64,000 nt of DNA, taken from Pieris napi (Eukaryota > Arthropoda > Insecta > Lepidoptera > Pieridae). A model generated the notes under the pieces. The model worked only from the letters and a program-made list of their open reading frames with translations. It did no database searches and had not been told where the DNA came from. The stretch's first letter is position 1. Each line of letters starts with the position of its first letter. Where the stretch lies: positions 2,914,001 to 2,978,000 of the forward strand of contig NC_062257.1 in assembly GCF_905475465.1 (NCBI RefSeq), read 5' to 3'. Below, one piece after another: positions 11,296-22,475 of the stretch. A program made the position numbers and the translations under genes.

Positions 11296-11453
11296 GTTTA
11301 TTATATAATTTACAATTTAAAGTTCTTGTAATAGAAAAGAAGCCCATAAGAAAATTTAGTTAAGTTATCAAAGAATTTGATTTGATTTTACAGAGATATA
11401 AGATCAATCTTATTATACTTATACATACTTATATTATTAAAAAAAATTTATTG

Positions 11454-11698
11454 GACAATTCACACCAATTGTCCTAGTCCCATGCTAAGCTGGTGAAGCT
11501 TGTGTTATGGGTACTAGGCAACGGATATACATACATATTATAGATAGATAGATAGACATATAAATACATATTTAAACACCCAAGACCTAAGCACAACACC
11601 AAATGCTCATCACATCGATGTTTGTCTCAGCCGGGGATCGAACCCGGGACCCATGGATTTGCAGTCAGGGGTACTAACCACTAGACCAATGAGCCGTC
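11454..11698 (-). mobile_element. SINE family S1
   Basis: Minus-strand copy from GACAATTCACACCAATTG to CACTAGACCAATGAGCCGTC, with box B-like GGGTTCGATCCCCGG read on the minus strand. Confidence 0.9.
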
Positions 11699-11819
11699 AA
11701 ATTAACAGTGATATGCTCAAGCTTCTGTTTAGTTTCTGAAATGTTTATGTCCTATCATAATTGACGTGTGTGTGTAATTTGCAGTGATATTTTCTTGTAC
11801 ATATTTAAGCATACATATT

Positions 11820-12210
11820 TCGATTCCATGAGAGAGGGCCCGGGTGCTGGTATGGAATGCAACCTGTTCAGACACACTAGCCTCTTCCCATCTACATGGA
11901 ACCAACAACAGAGCTGGTGCGGCTTGTGATGTGGCTGAAAAAGCTAAAGCATCCAAATACGGTCTAGGCTAATGGTCGGTCGAATATGATTTTGTCCTAT
12001 TCGGTGTCGAGACCCTAGATCTGTGGGGTCCTAGCGCTATAAGGCTTTATAAGGAAATAGCAAAAAGGTTAGTCGACTCACAGGAGATCGAAGAGCTGGC
12101 AGTTACCTCGGACAAAGATTTAGTCTAGCTATTCAAAGGGGGAACGCTGCCAGAATCTTCGAAACCTTGCCTAAAGGGACTCCTTTTAATAATATATTTT
12201 ATTTACTGTA
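11820..12210 (+). pseudogene. LINE family E ORF2 C-terminal remnant
   Basis: Conceptual reading in shifting frames gives VWNATCSDTLASSHLHG, then WGPSAIRL, KRLVDS and SLAIQ, the same protein end as in the cleaner copies at 16583-16852 and 43660-44100. Several frameshifts. Confidence 0.75.
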
Positions 12211-13000
12211 TTTTAAGGTTAGTTATTTAAATTTAAATATTAAGCATATATGTTGTTTTAGGACTATAATAAATATATAATAAAATCTAATCGAAAGTTC
12301 TTATAATAGAAAAAATTAATTAATTATCCACAATCGATACCGCAAATCATTGAAAATACGAGTTAAAGCAAAAAGAGGCAATCGTCAACGTTTTGTACGC
12401 TGTGCGTTTCGAATCGTTTCATTTCCATTTCGTTTTTGCTGCGGCATGTGGCAGAGATCTGTTGATTTCCAACTATTAATTACATCTATTGTGATATTAT
12501 AATCGATCTTTGATACGTAAATAATAGATAGTTTTTGAACGAAATTCCTTTGAACATATTGTTTGTAATGAAACACATGACCACAGATATGTAATGAAAT
12601 AACATGCCGTAGAGTTTATAACTTACGTGCTCCTAAAGACAATATTCTAAAGAAATTTAACTTTATTTGTATTGTTTTAAATTAAGATTGGTAATGGTAT
12701 CATTTTTCAGTGTTACTTTATATAAATGCTTGAATGAACTAAAAGCTTCATTATTTTTGTGTACATATAAAATAAAACACAAATGAATTCTCATTTTTCG
12801 GTCATAAATAAAAAACAAAACACAAGCCAGAGTTTTTTGAGTTTAGAGTACGTTTATATATCACTGTTATTATAGCTAATAGGCATATAATATAGCAACC
12901 TGTATATAATTAAAATCTGGCGGTAATTTAAGATTTTTTTTCCAATTTACGAAACATGGTATATCGAATTATAAACAGAATATAATATAAAATTGTCATA
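12211..13000. other. no gene or repeat recognised
   Basis: AT-rich sequence; no supported coding or RNA feature. Confidence 0.5.
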
Positions 13001-13006
13001 TGTAAT

Positions 13007-13495
13007 ACCACAAGAGCTTCAAAATTATCGGGTATTTCCCGATAGGTTCGTTGCAAACAATTAATATAGTTGTCATGACGACTAAGTCGTCATGACGACT
13101 ATATTTGTTTGCAACGAACCTTGAGGGAAATACCAGATAATTTTGAAGCTCGAGTGGTATTCGGGGGATTATTTTTCCGACCCAAATATCGGCCAATAGA
13201 ATTGCACCATTCGACGTCACGTGGTACAACCTACATGGTATTATACTGAAAATTTTTTGTGAAAATTTTCTCTGGTCGTTGCTTCAAGAAAAGTATTAAG
13301 TAGTTGTTTTATTCATTATGAAATTCTTATTTGTTAACTGTACATTTCGTCTCATGGTGCAATTCTATTGGCCGACATTTGGGTCGGAAAAATAATCCCC
13401 CGAATACCACTCGAGCTTCAAAATTATCTGGTATTTCCCTCAAGGTTCGTTGCAAACAAATATAGTCGTCATGACGACTTAGTCGTCATGACAAC
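13007..13495. repeat. nested inverted-repeat element
   Basis: 13085-13209 and 13355-13479 are near-perfect inverted copies (about 125 bp) around a ~145-bp centre. Outside each arm the 14-bp palindrome GTCGTCATGACGAC recurs in slightly altered form (13069-13084 and 13480-13495). On the left a third partial inverted copy (13009-13060, GAGCTTCAAAATTATC...GGTTCGTTGCAAACAA) mirrors the left arm. No coding capacity. Confidence 0.9.
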
Positions 13496-13611
13496 TATAT
13501 TTGACTTGTAACTTGTAACTTGATCAAATAATTTCTACATAACACCCACATTATAATTAAACTATTGTTGCACAATAAGAATACTTACCGTTTCAGCATA
13601 GGAAAGGATGA

Positions 13612-13797
13612 GATTTTTTTTATAGAATAGAGGCCAAACGGGCAGGTGGCTCACCTAATGTTAAGTAATACCGCCCATGGACACTCTCAATGCCAGAAGG
13701 CTTGCTATTGCATTTTAAGAATTGATATGATCTTTTCTTGAAGGACTCAACGTCGAATTGGTTCGGAAATACTTCAGTGGGCAGCTGGTTCCAAAAC
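13612..13797 (-). repeat. LINE family A tail
   Basis: Poly-T, then GGCTCACCTAATGTTAAG, CCCATGGACACTC and GGTTCGGAAATACTTCAG; minus orientation. Confidence 0.85.
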
Positions 13798-14237
13798 TGT
13801 CAGACGTGAATGAAACTACATACTAAAACCCTCTAACTAGGCGTTATAACAACGGTCCGTTACTAAACGTAGGGACAGTATTATTATTTCAAATCCTTTA
13901 ATTATATATTATAAAATTGTTTTGAATACAGGTAAACTCCACTCCAAAGTAACAACATTAAAAATTTAATTTTTATTAGCTTTTATCCATTCACCTATAA
14001 TCTGCAGACATTAAAATACTAATTTAAACATAAGCTAATATAAAAAAGGCCAATTTTAATTAATAATTCGCACCGATGCTCGACTGATCCACTCATTAAA
14101 TCGCATGATGCGCGGGCGACGACGTGAATAAATTGCTCAATTTACTTCCGAGCAAATGGTGCATTTAATTATTTATTATGCTCCATTCATTATACGACAC
14201 GACAACGACTATCGTATCGTATTTATATAGGGATAAA
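13798..14237. other. no gene recognised
   Basis: AT-rich with a small GC-rich patch (GATGCGCGGGCGACGACG, near 14106). Nothing supported. Confidence 0.4.
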
Positions 14238-14460
14238 AACTCGGAGCGGCTTCATCCGTTGGCGTTGCGTAGAGATGTGGGATCTCTGGATCTTCTACCG
14301 TATTTTCTAGAATGTTCAGAGGAGTTTTTCGGATTAAGCAGCAGCTAACTTTTATCATAAATACCACGCGTATCACCTCGACGTCCTTCGTTTCACGACT
14401 GAGCATTTTTAAAGCAATTTTTGCCGCGCACCACTATATGGAATCAGTTCCGCATTAGAG
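14238..14460 (+). repeat. LINE family A fragment
   Basis: Reads TTGGCGTTGCGTAGAGATG and TTTTTGCCGCGCACCACTA, equivalent to the end of the reverse transcriptase at 3573-4160 but in + orientation and broken. Confidence 0.75.
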
Positions 14461-14529
14461 CGATATTTGTGGTTTGGGAAGACTGAGAAATATATTTTTG
14501 ACGTGACAACGTCTTATAATTCGATGGAG

Positions 14530-15050
14530 CCAGCTGCACGCACGAAAAAACATGACTCATGCGGCGTTACCTCGCTCTGAGGCGTTCCATTTAAGGCTTG
14601 AAGTGCAAGCGAGAGCGCGAAGCGACAGAGAGGCACAATCGGACTCCGCGCTCTTCAGCGTTCGACATCTGTCTCTTTCCTACTTGAGTGAGCGATTCGT
14701 GTCACGTTCAACTATCGTCAGTAAACCGACTTTACAGACTTTACTTTTAGTAGCAAAATTAGTAAGTATTACAAGGTATATAATTTAGTATATATATGAC
14801 GATTGAGTAATAGGCATAGCGGGGAAGTATTGGAAAATTGTGGCGGATGAGATGCCAGTGAAAATTTTATTACGTCGTTATCGTGAGATGTAAATGCACG
14901 CGGTGCATGCGTGTACGTTCTGCTCCTTGTGTACGCCGAAGCCACAGCAGGAGCCTGCGATGATACCTTTGCTTATACGCAGACTCCTTGTTGTAATTTA
15001 ATTTGTACTATTTTAATCAGCGTGCTTATGACCGTGTATTAGTCATTAAA
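14530..15050. other. GC-richer segment of unknown nature
   Basis: Contains GAGAGCGCGAAGCGACAGAG and CACGCGGTGCATGCGTGTAC. A 78-codon + frame (14552-14788) has no recognisable domain. Could be an old repeat or a promoter region. Confidence 0.25.
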
Positions 15051-15053
15051 TTT

Positions 15054-15297
15054 GACGACTCATTGGTCTAGTGGTTAGTACCCCTGACTGCGAATCCATG
15101 GGTCCCGGGTTCGATCCCCGGCTGAGACGAACATCAATGTGATGAGCATTTGGTGTTGTGCTTAGGTCTTGGGTGTTTAAATATGTATTTACATGTCTAT
15201 CTATATATAATATGTATGTATATCCGTTGCCTAGTACCCATAACACAAGCTTCACCAGCTTAGCATGGGACTAGGTCAATTGGTGTGAATTGTCTTT
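15054..15297 (+). mobile_element. SINE family S1, best-preserved copy
   Basis: tRNA-like head with box A-like TAGTGGTTAGTACC and box B-like GGTTCGATCCC, a body with GATGAGCATTTGGTGTTGTG, and tail TAGCATGGGACTAGGTC before an A-rich end. Confidence 0.92.
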
Positions 15298-15484
15298 AAA
15301 AATTAAAAAAAAAAAAAAACGATTTTGCCTCACGTTTCTACGTCTACTCATGATTACTTTCATCTAAAGGCAAGAGATATTAAATAATTTGTAGATTTTT
15401 CTGCACAGAGTGTTGGACTCACTAAACCCCTCCCACCAATTACGCAACTGTTGGGGAAACTTGGGGTCGCGTTATTCTACCAAG

Positions 15485-15620
15485 ACATTGGCCTTGGCGT
15501 TGCGTGGAGATGTGGGATCTCTTTGCAACTTCTACCGCATTTACCATGAAGAGCGTTCAGAGGAGTTGTTCGGACTAATACCAGCAGCTGAGTTTCATCA
15601 TCAGCGGAGCGTTGACGAGC
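15485..15620 (+). repeat. LINE family A fragment
   Basis: Translates in one frame as LALRGDVGSLCNFYRIYHE and ELFGLIPAAEFHHQ, the reverse-transcriptase end of family A. Confidence 0.85.
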
Positions 15621-15792
15621 TTCTACGCTCGTATAAGTTCGCAGTTCTATGCAGTGTATTAAAGTGACCGTTCCTCTGTCTTGATGCAACCATCGATGAC
15701 ACCCAGAATCTTTTTTCTCAGTCGATGGTGAATGAGTAACGGAAATAGCAATGTCAGAATCCATGTTGACACTGACACGACGCCACTACCAG

Positions 15793-15985
15793 CCTTGCGA
15801 TTCTGTAACTCACTTTTCGAACTCACACAGCGGTTTTCGCATCGGCGGTCGCTCTGAAATCAGTCGTGAAGCAGTCATTTTATGATTTGGCATTCTAATT
15901 AACAATAAACTCCAAGCTTCCACCTTTTCAGAAAGTTAGTTCTAAAAGTGTGTGAGTTCGAAAAGTAAGTTACAGAATCGCAGGG
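15793..15985. mobile_element. palindromic MITE family F, copy 2 (CAG target duplication)
   Basis: Starts CCTTGCGATTCTGTAACT and ends GTTACAGAATCGCAGGG; CAG flanks both ends (15790-15792, 15986-15988). The right arm is partly deleted. Confidence 0.85.
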
Positions 15986-15993
15986 CAGTTCGA

Positions 15994-16153
15994 GCGTAAA
16001 GGCCGATTTACATTATCTTAGTGTTTAGCAGAGTGCTTTAGGATAGTAGGTACTTTAGTTGAAACATGTAAACGCTACGCTAAAGAACTTGCCTTTCAAG
16101 TTGTACTAAAGCACTCTCCTAAACACTAAGATAATGTAAATCGGCCTTTACGC
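15994..16153. mobile_element. foldback MITE family G
   Basis: CGTAAAGGCCGATTTACATT with TATCTTAGTGTTTAG at the left is repeated inverted at the right (CTAAACACTAAGATAATG...GGCCTTTACG), with an additional inner pairing GAGTGCTTTAG/CTAAAGCACTC. It starts 9 bp after MITE F copy 2. Confidence 0.85.
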
Positions 16154-16574
16154 CGTAACACGCCGAAATATGCCAGTTTACGCGCGTCCGGTTTTTAAAA
16201 GCTTATGCTTACCGTATACGGTCAGAAAAATACGCTAGTCTAAAACCGCTAATGTACTTACTATCTTTTGTTGCATGCATGTAACCAACATTGGTACTAT
16301 ACATTCGAAAGTGTCTTTCGATTAATAACACGATTCAACCTTTCGCCCTTAACAGTACCTGAATTAATTAATTCCCAACCTGTCAGCTAACCATGACTAT
16401 TGATATCGGTTCTCTGACATCGCCGACGACTTTTTGCCGACGATTCAAAACGAATTAGATTCGGCTAAATGATAGTTATCATTGTAAGTTTCTCAAGATG
16501 TTTCGTCTTTGCCACGGTTTAAAGCGATACAGAAAGAATTCAAGAAGTCATACATATATTTTACTCCAGAAAAT

Positions 16575-16860
16575 AGTAAACTTTGAAGCGGCTGAAAAAG
16601 TTTAGCTTTTTAGCATCCAAATACAGTCTAGGCTCCGAATATGATTTTGTCCCATTCGATGTCGAGACCCTTGGTCCGTGGGGTCCTAGCGCTATAATTT
16701 TTAAGGACATAGCAAAAAGGTTAGTCGACATCACAGCAGACCGAAGAGCTGGCAGCTACCTCGGACAAAGAATTAGTCTAGCTATTCAAAGGGACGCTGC
16801 CAGTATCTTCGGAACCTTGCCTAAAGGGACTCCTTTTAATGATATATTTTAGTTTATGTT
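16575..16860 (+). pseudogene. LINE family E ORF2 C-terminal end
   Basis: An uninterrupted 89-codon frame (16583-16852) reads VPFDVETLGPWGPSA, IAKRLVDITADRRAGSYLG, QRISLAIQR and ASIFGTLPKGTPFNDIF before a stop, the extreme C-terminus of a non-LTR retrotransposon polyprotein seen also at 11820, 24938 and 43660. No reverse-transcriptase motif is included, and I do not assign the clade. Confidence 0.8.
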
Positions 16861-17380
16861 AAGTTTAGTTATTTATTTCAATGTATATTATTTTATTTTT
16901 ATGTTTAATTCGTTAATATATAATTATTAAATTATAATACGGTCGCAGCTTTAATTATTTTATATTTATTGGAAAAACATATTTTTCTACATTACTTTTC
17001 ATCACAGCGTAAATTTAATTTCACAGTAAACAATGAAATACTTTTAATTAAAATAGTGTATTAAAACTTCGTTGAATCACTATTTTTCCTATGTCTAAAT
17101 TAAAGAATCTTTTTAGTTATTAATAACATCTATTAAAATTTAATTCTTTAGTCTGAAGGGCTGAACACCATCTGGCATTTCGTTCAATAGCGGTGTCCTG
17201 CGGTGGCATTGTTCATGGTAATTTGTTGCTTACATCACTCGAAAAACACCCAGTAAATAATTACGTTATTTTTAATCTGCAGGGACCCGTTGGCTATTTT
17301 AAAAGAATTGCGTTTTGTCATCCGAATCATTAGACAAATTCTAGCCGTAAAAGTGGACTCAGTATCCGCACTTATTCGAA
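16861..17380. other. no gene recognised
   Basis: Very AT-rich; nothing supported. Confidence 0.45.
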
Positions 17381-17456
17381 GTCAAAGTCAAAAATCATTT
17401 ATTCATGTAGGTAACACAATGTACACTTATGAACGTCAAAAAAGAAATATACCTAC

Positions 17457-17967
17457 AGCGGCCTTCACACATAACTGTATCTTGCTTATAGACGGATAAG
17501 TTCCAATAAGCAATCAAAATTATCGCCGTCCATCCTTAGGTAATTTTTAAAATCTTCTGCATAGTTTTCTCGTATTTCTTTTAACATGGGTAAATGTCCA
17601 AATTTTCGTCTATATTTCTTAACCCATACGCGTCTCCTTTTTAGATTATTAAAACCAACCACAAAACCAGCTAACGCGATCACTAGACGTGTATCTACAA
17701 CGAAAACTGAAAGAAAACTTTTAAAATTGGTTGAAATTCCACGCGCCATTCCATACTGCGATCTAAACTCTCGAAAAGCATTTATACGTACAGTTTTATC
17801 TGCAGGAAAGCGAAATAGACAGTTTGAACTGCAGTTCAAACTGTTATTACAATTGAAGCGTAAAGTAGAAGCACAGATCAGCGCGCGGTCTAGTCTGCAC
17901 AGATTTATCTGCAGATTGGTGCGCAGTTCCAGAAATGCCATTCCGAACTGCACGTGTGAAGGCCGCT
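17457..17967 (-). mobile_element. truncated PIF/Harbinger-like element
   Basis: Terminal inverted repeats AGCGGCCTTCACAC (17457-17470) and GTGTGAAGGCCGCT (17954-17967). It carries part of a Harbinger-type transposase on the minus strand. The expected 3-bp target duplication is not clear. Confidence 0.75.
17486..17650 (-). pseudogene. Harbinger (HARBI1-like) transposase N-terminal fragment
   Basis: The C-terminal third of the open frame 17953-17486 reads KRRRVWVKKYRRKFG, then LKEIRENYAEDFKNYLRM and DGDNFDCLLELI, the conserved N-terminal segment of HARBI1-type proteins (pattern R..W..P....R..G....L..EL...D...F.NF.RM....F..LL). The upstream part of the frame is not similar to the family and contains a Q-rich inverted repeat (CAGTTTGAACTGCAGTTCA, near 17820). 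The DDE domain is absent, so the element is non-autonomous. Confidence 0.75.
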
Positions 17968-18030
17968 ATTAAATACTTCTAATTTTACATTTACTGCCAG
18001 TTCTCAAATCAAGGGGGTAGAACGGAAGAC

Positions 18031-18500
18031 AAGAACTTAGCCTCTCACTAGGTCCGTTGTGCGTAAAGGCTACCTAACTAAGCCCAGCTCCTTCCAGAAG
18101 CACAGAAGTATCCTGGGCACTTTGCAGGCTTCACGGAGTGACCTCACTGCTCTGAAGATTTCTGTACGCTGTTAGCCACAGCCTCACATTACAGGACTAC
18201 GTGGGTGACTGATTAATTTACGCTAAAATAACCTCTGCACTTGGGGCTGTCTGTCGCGCCTAGGACAAAGAGATGTTTATTAAGGAGACAGTGGCCCGTA
18301 ATTGCTCTATGATTATTTTGAGATTAGTTCTGTTGAGGCTTAGAAGTCGCTTTGTGATTAGCGAGATAACTGCTGCCATTTTGGAATGTCTGCAGATGTT
18401 GGAGTTCTGCAGATCTTTGGCGGATCAAGGCTCGCACTTCTAGCCATAAATAAAAGGTTGATAAATTAACTTAATGAAATAGGCTGGAACAACCTCCAAT
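18031..18500. other. degenerate repeat of unknown class
   Basis: Mixed-composition sequence (CCTTCCAGAAGCACAG, GAGTGACCTCACTGCTC). No reading frame survives. It may be an older LINE body, but I cannot assign it. Confidence 0.3.
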
Positions 18501-18527
18501 CCGCGACATCCAAGGTATTAGGTATTT

Positions 18528-18775
18528 CAAACTCAACTCAAAATAATTTTATTCATATAGGTAGGTAAACAAGTACAATTATGAACGTCATTGAAAGATG
18601 TTAAATTGATTTTAAATTTACATTTACTACCAGATCGGTAGTCTAGCGGTAGAGTGGGCAAGAACTGGCAAGAAACTCTCCGCCACTCTTTATAATCGCC
18701 AAGTTTTGAGTCATACAAATTGTTTGAACTGAAGCAAATCAATCCCAAGGATTAGGATCATTAAAATATTAAATA
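18528..18775 (-). repeat. LINE family B tail
   Basis: Reverse complement of 10900-11160: AACTCAAAATAATTTTATTC at the left, CTCTCCGCCACTCTTT and CAATCCCAAGGATTAGGATC at the right. Confidence 0.85.
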
Positions 18776-18795
18776 ATCTAATATTTCTGAAGCAG

Positions 18796-18866
18796 TGTTG
18801 GCCTAATGGCTTTAGCGTGCGACTCTCATACCTGAGGTCGTAGGTTCGATCCCCGACTGTGCCAAG
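18796..18866 (+). mobile_element. SINE family S2 head joined to a LINE tail
   Basis: tRNA-like head (GTTGGCCTAATGGCTTTAGC, GTAGGTTCGATCCCCG) stops after GTGCC and continues directly as LINE family A tail (18867-19005). Confidence 0.75.
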
Positions 18867-19005
18867 TATCAAGAAAAGAGCGAACCAATTATTAATAGGC
18901 CGGCAACACACTCGCGAGCCCTCTGGCATTGAGAATATCCATAGGCGGCGGTATCACATACCACTAGGCAAGCTATCCTGCACGTTTGCATATTCTATAA
19001 AAAAA
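18867..19005 (+). repeat. LINE family A tail following a SINE head
   Basis: ATCAAGAAAAGAGCGAACC, then AGGCCGGCAACACACTCGCG and an A-rich end near 19000. Confidence 0.8.
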
Positions 19006-19187
19006 AGTATGATACTCTATTTAAATTTTGACCTTCACAAGAACATTGATATTTTTCTCTTGCAAATGGCTGCATCACAAGTCACTTTTATGGGCTATGG
19101 GCCCATGAGTCATGGCTCTAATCTTATTTATTATATCCAGGTGGAAATGTCTATGGGGACTGCTGTCGAAAGTTGCAGGGAAGTGTA

Positions 19188-19346
19188 ATCATGATGGGCA
19201 AGGTCGAGGGCAAAAGATGCGCTGGCAGAAGGAGGAAGTCGTGGCTCCGCAATATTAGAGAAAGGATGCGAGTGGCCAGCGTAGAACAGCTGATGCGCTT
19301 GGTGAAAAATAAGAAGTATGACGAGCTGACCGCCAATCTCCAGTAG
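19188..19346 (+). pseudogene. LINE family H (RTE-like) ORF2 C-terminus
   Basis: One intact frame gives MMGKVEGKRCAGRRRKSWL then RNIRERMRVASVEQLMRLV and ELTANLQ before TAG, the typical basic end of RTE/craCK-type non-LTR proteins, followed by the simple tail AAGAAGAAGAA. Fragments of related elements are at 28060-28385 and 41022-41135 (both minus). Confidence 0.75.
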
Positions 19347-20099
19347 TGGAGAGGCACTTCAAGAAGAAGAATAAGTATCCACATCTCAATCTCTGCTATT
19401 CATAGTAATACCCAAAAAGGGCATTCCTACATGACAGCAGGAGGCAGCTTCCGCGTTCTACCGGAGGTCTCAGTGGCTTGATTAGACTCCTTCAGATCCT
19501 TCATCAGTGCTGGAAGCAGGAGATTGGTGTTTACTATTTTTTTCTCCTCTCGTACAGAACGTTTATTCCTTCAACTGCTGCAAGTATTAAATCTTACCCT
19601 ACGACTAGTTCTTCCTTCGCAAGTGCCATTTAAAGAACATCCATTGATGCCCAGCCGGGATTCGTGCGAGGGTTGAGAATCGTGTGAAAACCTTTTTGCA
19701 TTAACGGTACAAATATTTAAAACGCTTTCCACAAACACAGCACGCGTTCGACATTCAGTTTTTCCTAACAATTTCCTGTCATGAAGATTCCTCTCATTAT
19801 CTCACCACGCGACCACACACGACTTCTATAAACATTCAATACCTGGTAGGGGGCGTATTCCCATTCAAGATTTTTTCCTTCATTAAGACAGTTTCAACAA
19901 TGAGATAGCGATTAATGCGATTGAATCAATAAAAAGAGATCGCAATCCGGTCGCAATAGCAAAAAGCGCACGGAAAGTGTTCAATCACGCACGTAAATGG
20001 GCGTGTATGGAAAAAGGGCTATAACGACAGAAGTATTTTATATATTTTTATTATAGCATTCACGTGTATTTGATGTAATTTAGGGGTTAAATCATTTGT

Positions 20100-20180
20100 G
20101 TCGAGTGCGCGGGAGTGGCCACGCCCTGTTACGTGAGGCGGTTGCGGCCAATCGGACCGCGGGGCGTGTTCCATATTTGA
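20100..20180. promoter_or_regulatory. GC-rich block upstream of the proposed opa first exon
   Basis: Contains CACGCCC (Sp/KLF-type box), GTTACGTGAG and a CCAAT box within 80 bp, in otherwise very AT-rich DNA. Regulatory function is inferred from composition and position only. Confidence 0.3.
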
Positions 20181-20629
20181 AAACCGAACAATGGAATTTA
20201 ATTAAGACAATTAGTTTTATTTTATTAATTGTCGACGCGTGCTTTGTATGAATTGTATGAAAAATGTTCGGTGAAATTTTACGAATTTAATTTAATAAAT
20301 TACTGTAATCAATTTTCGTTCGTTAGTTCCCAAAAATTTAAATAACCTAAACGCGTTTTTTTATTACACAGCAATCTGGTATATCAGTTATAATAGGAAA
20401 TTTAAATTATTAATAATTTAAATAGTTAAATTTAAGTCTATTACTAAGTAATTTATTATGTATTAAATTAATGTAGCTATATTTATGAAAGAACTCTTAA
20501 AAACAATAGTATTAACCCAGCGTGATACCTATTAGATTAAGAATAACACATGTTTTCCCTCACAAGAAAGTACACGAATATTTCCCGGCTCTTTCTTACA
20601 AAAAGCCTTTGCACCTCTCTTTTCATTAC

Positions 20630-20859
20630 ATGTGTTAGAGCGAGACGACTCTACTTTCGTCAAACCACCCCGTCCCGCCCCTTCCGGTTAGATTTCTTAG
20701 GAGTTTTTGGGGTGGCAACGCGGGCGTCCGCAGTCATGCTGCGATTGTCAGCAGAGCTGGTGGCTTCATGTTGTGAGCTTTCGTGATATTTCGTGATTGT
20801 GATATATTTTGGACTGTGTTTTGTGTTTAGGGTGTTTTAAACGGATTTCTAGTTCATAT
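20630..20859 (+). promoter_or_regulatory. opa: proposed noncoding first exon of opa
   Basis: The segment is less AT-rich than its surroundings and is followed by a consensus donor GTAAGT at 20860-20865. It has no long open frame that would continue into the 25.7-kb exon. Its GT-rich 3' half is similar in style to insect 5' UTRs. The start is not defined; TCATT-type initiators occur near 20615 and 20733. About 500 bp upstream (20100-20180) is a GC-rich block with CACGCCC (20120-20126) and CCAAT (20148-20152). The link to the acceptor at 25741 is inference. Confidence 0.4.
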
Positions 20860-22371
20860 GTAAGTCTTAGAAATCGATTTTAAATTTAAAAAAATTCATT
20901 TTTTTTCATACGAATGTTTTTCAGCAATCACTTCCATATCTTACAAATGACTCTTTGATATTATGATTATTTTATACATAACTATACGAATCCTTTAGTC
21001 ATTAGTCCTTCTTGGCTTAAAATCATTGAGAACGTACGTACGTAAACTAAACATTGTTTTTTTTTAAATAAATAATTGCATATTTCCATAAAACGCCATC
21101 TATTGGAAATATATTTGCGTTAACTGAACTTATCGTATAAATAAATAAAAAAGGGTTGAAACATAATTTAAAGAGGTTTTTAACGTAATAGGAATAATAT
21201 TTAATACATTACAAATATTATTTATACCGTTATTAATTAAAAAATCATATTTATTAAATTTATTTTACTTTATCTACATTTTGCGTTACCAATCGACTTC
21301 GGTCACGTCAAAATTTGCCGCCGTTAATTTGGATACTTGACGTATAGTTTTGTTATTTGTAGCATAAACAATAGAACAGAAACAACAACAAATACTTCTG
21401 TATGCTTTTTTGTACGTGGAGTATTACTAAAAAAAACGTAAAAATGAAATACCTAATAGTTTTTCCGGCAAAGGAATGTTTGCCGACGGATGGTTATACC
21501 AGTGAAAACTGGAAAGAAAATATAAAGGAAATCTCGAAAAAGGTTTAATTGATAATAATTAAAGTGAAAATATTAAGAAATAGTGCAGTGTTTTAAGCGT
21601 TTAACTAATATATTAATTAAATCCACAAAATGTCGCTCATAATAATAGCATTAATTGTAAATTGATTTGAGAAGTGTTAAATTTCCTGTAAAAACTACAT
21701 ATATTATATCTTGCCTATAGCCAATAATAGTCATAGTCGAAGATCTGACAATTAGTAAACTTTACTTTATTACTATAATTTTATTATATATCTAATCATG
21801 TTAGTTTTCTGTCATTACTTTTTTAATTCATATTCTTTTATTATGAAAATTGGAATTCAAGCAAACAAAAGGGTTTGTTTTGAAACAAAATAAAAGTAAT
21901 AACATTAAATTGCACAGTTTTCTAGAAATATTACATGTTTCTATCAAATCCGTCACTTTACCGACTGATTAATTTGAAACTTAAAACACATGGAATTTTG
22001 ATGTAGCCGTAATATTTAGTCTATGTAGTATCCAAATATGATAGAAAGTGGATTTTGGATTTTTTTCAAATCCGACATTGTTCTACGATCATGACGATAT
22101 AAGTTCTTCGGATACCGGTGAAATAGGAAGTTAGGAACAAACATTTTGTATTATTTTAATCGGGTACTTACCGATCTTTCAAAAACCGATTATATTTATG
22201 ATAATGTCATTATCTGCTGCTTAAATCTTTAATCAACAAATTATATATATTCAGGCAAACATTTAAAACATTGGCATGAGCCACGCACACACAATCATTT
22301 TTTGCTTAATTACATTTAATATTAAAACTATTTCTTTCAAAATATAAAATTAGTTAATATAAAAATAAATT
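20860..22371. other. proposed opa 5' intron, no gene recognised
   Basis: AT-rich, no repeat recognised up to the R repeat at 22372. Confidence 0.4.
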
Positions 22372-22475
22372 TTAAAAAGTTTGGTCCTTGTGGCAGACCA
22401 GGCAGTTGTATTGCGATACTTATTAGTTGAAATAGCACCAGCTCTGGGGTCACCGGTACTATCTATCTACTCTTA
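22372..22475 (+). repeat. interspersed repeat R, partial
   Basis: AAAAAGTTTGGTCCTTGTGG, TATTGCGATACTTATT and CACCAGCTCTGGGGTCACCG match 31963-32300. Confidence 0.75.

Larger units (their letters stand above)
17385..18030 (-). repeat. LINE family B tail interrupted by a Harbinger-like element
   Basis: TTATTCATGTAGGTAACACAA at the left and TTTACATTTACTGCCAG at the right are consecutive parts of the family B 3' end read in reverse (compare 18528-18775). Confidence 0.7.

Noticed and set aside
14552..14788. 78-codon + frame in a GC-richer region
   Set aside because: No recognisable family; the region could be an old repeat. Kept only as an unassigned segment.
15054..15125. Functional tRNA genes at the SINE heads
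   Set aside because: Box A/B-like motifs are present, but the acceptor stem does not close and the sequence is repeated with the same downstream body in many places; these are SINE heads.
17586..17972. 128-codon + frame
   Set aside because: It is the antisense of the Harbinger-like element and has no domain of its own.
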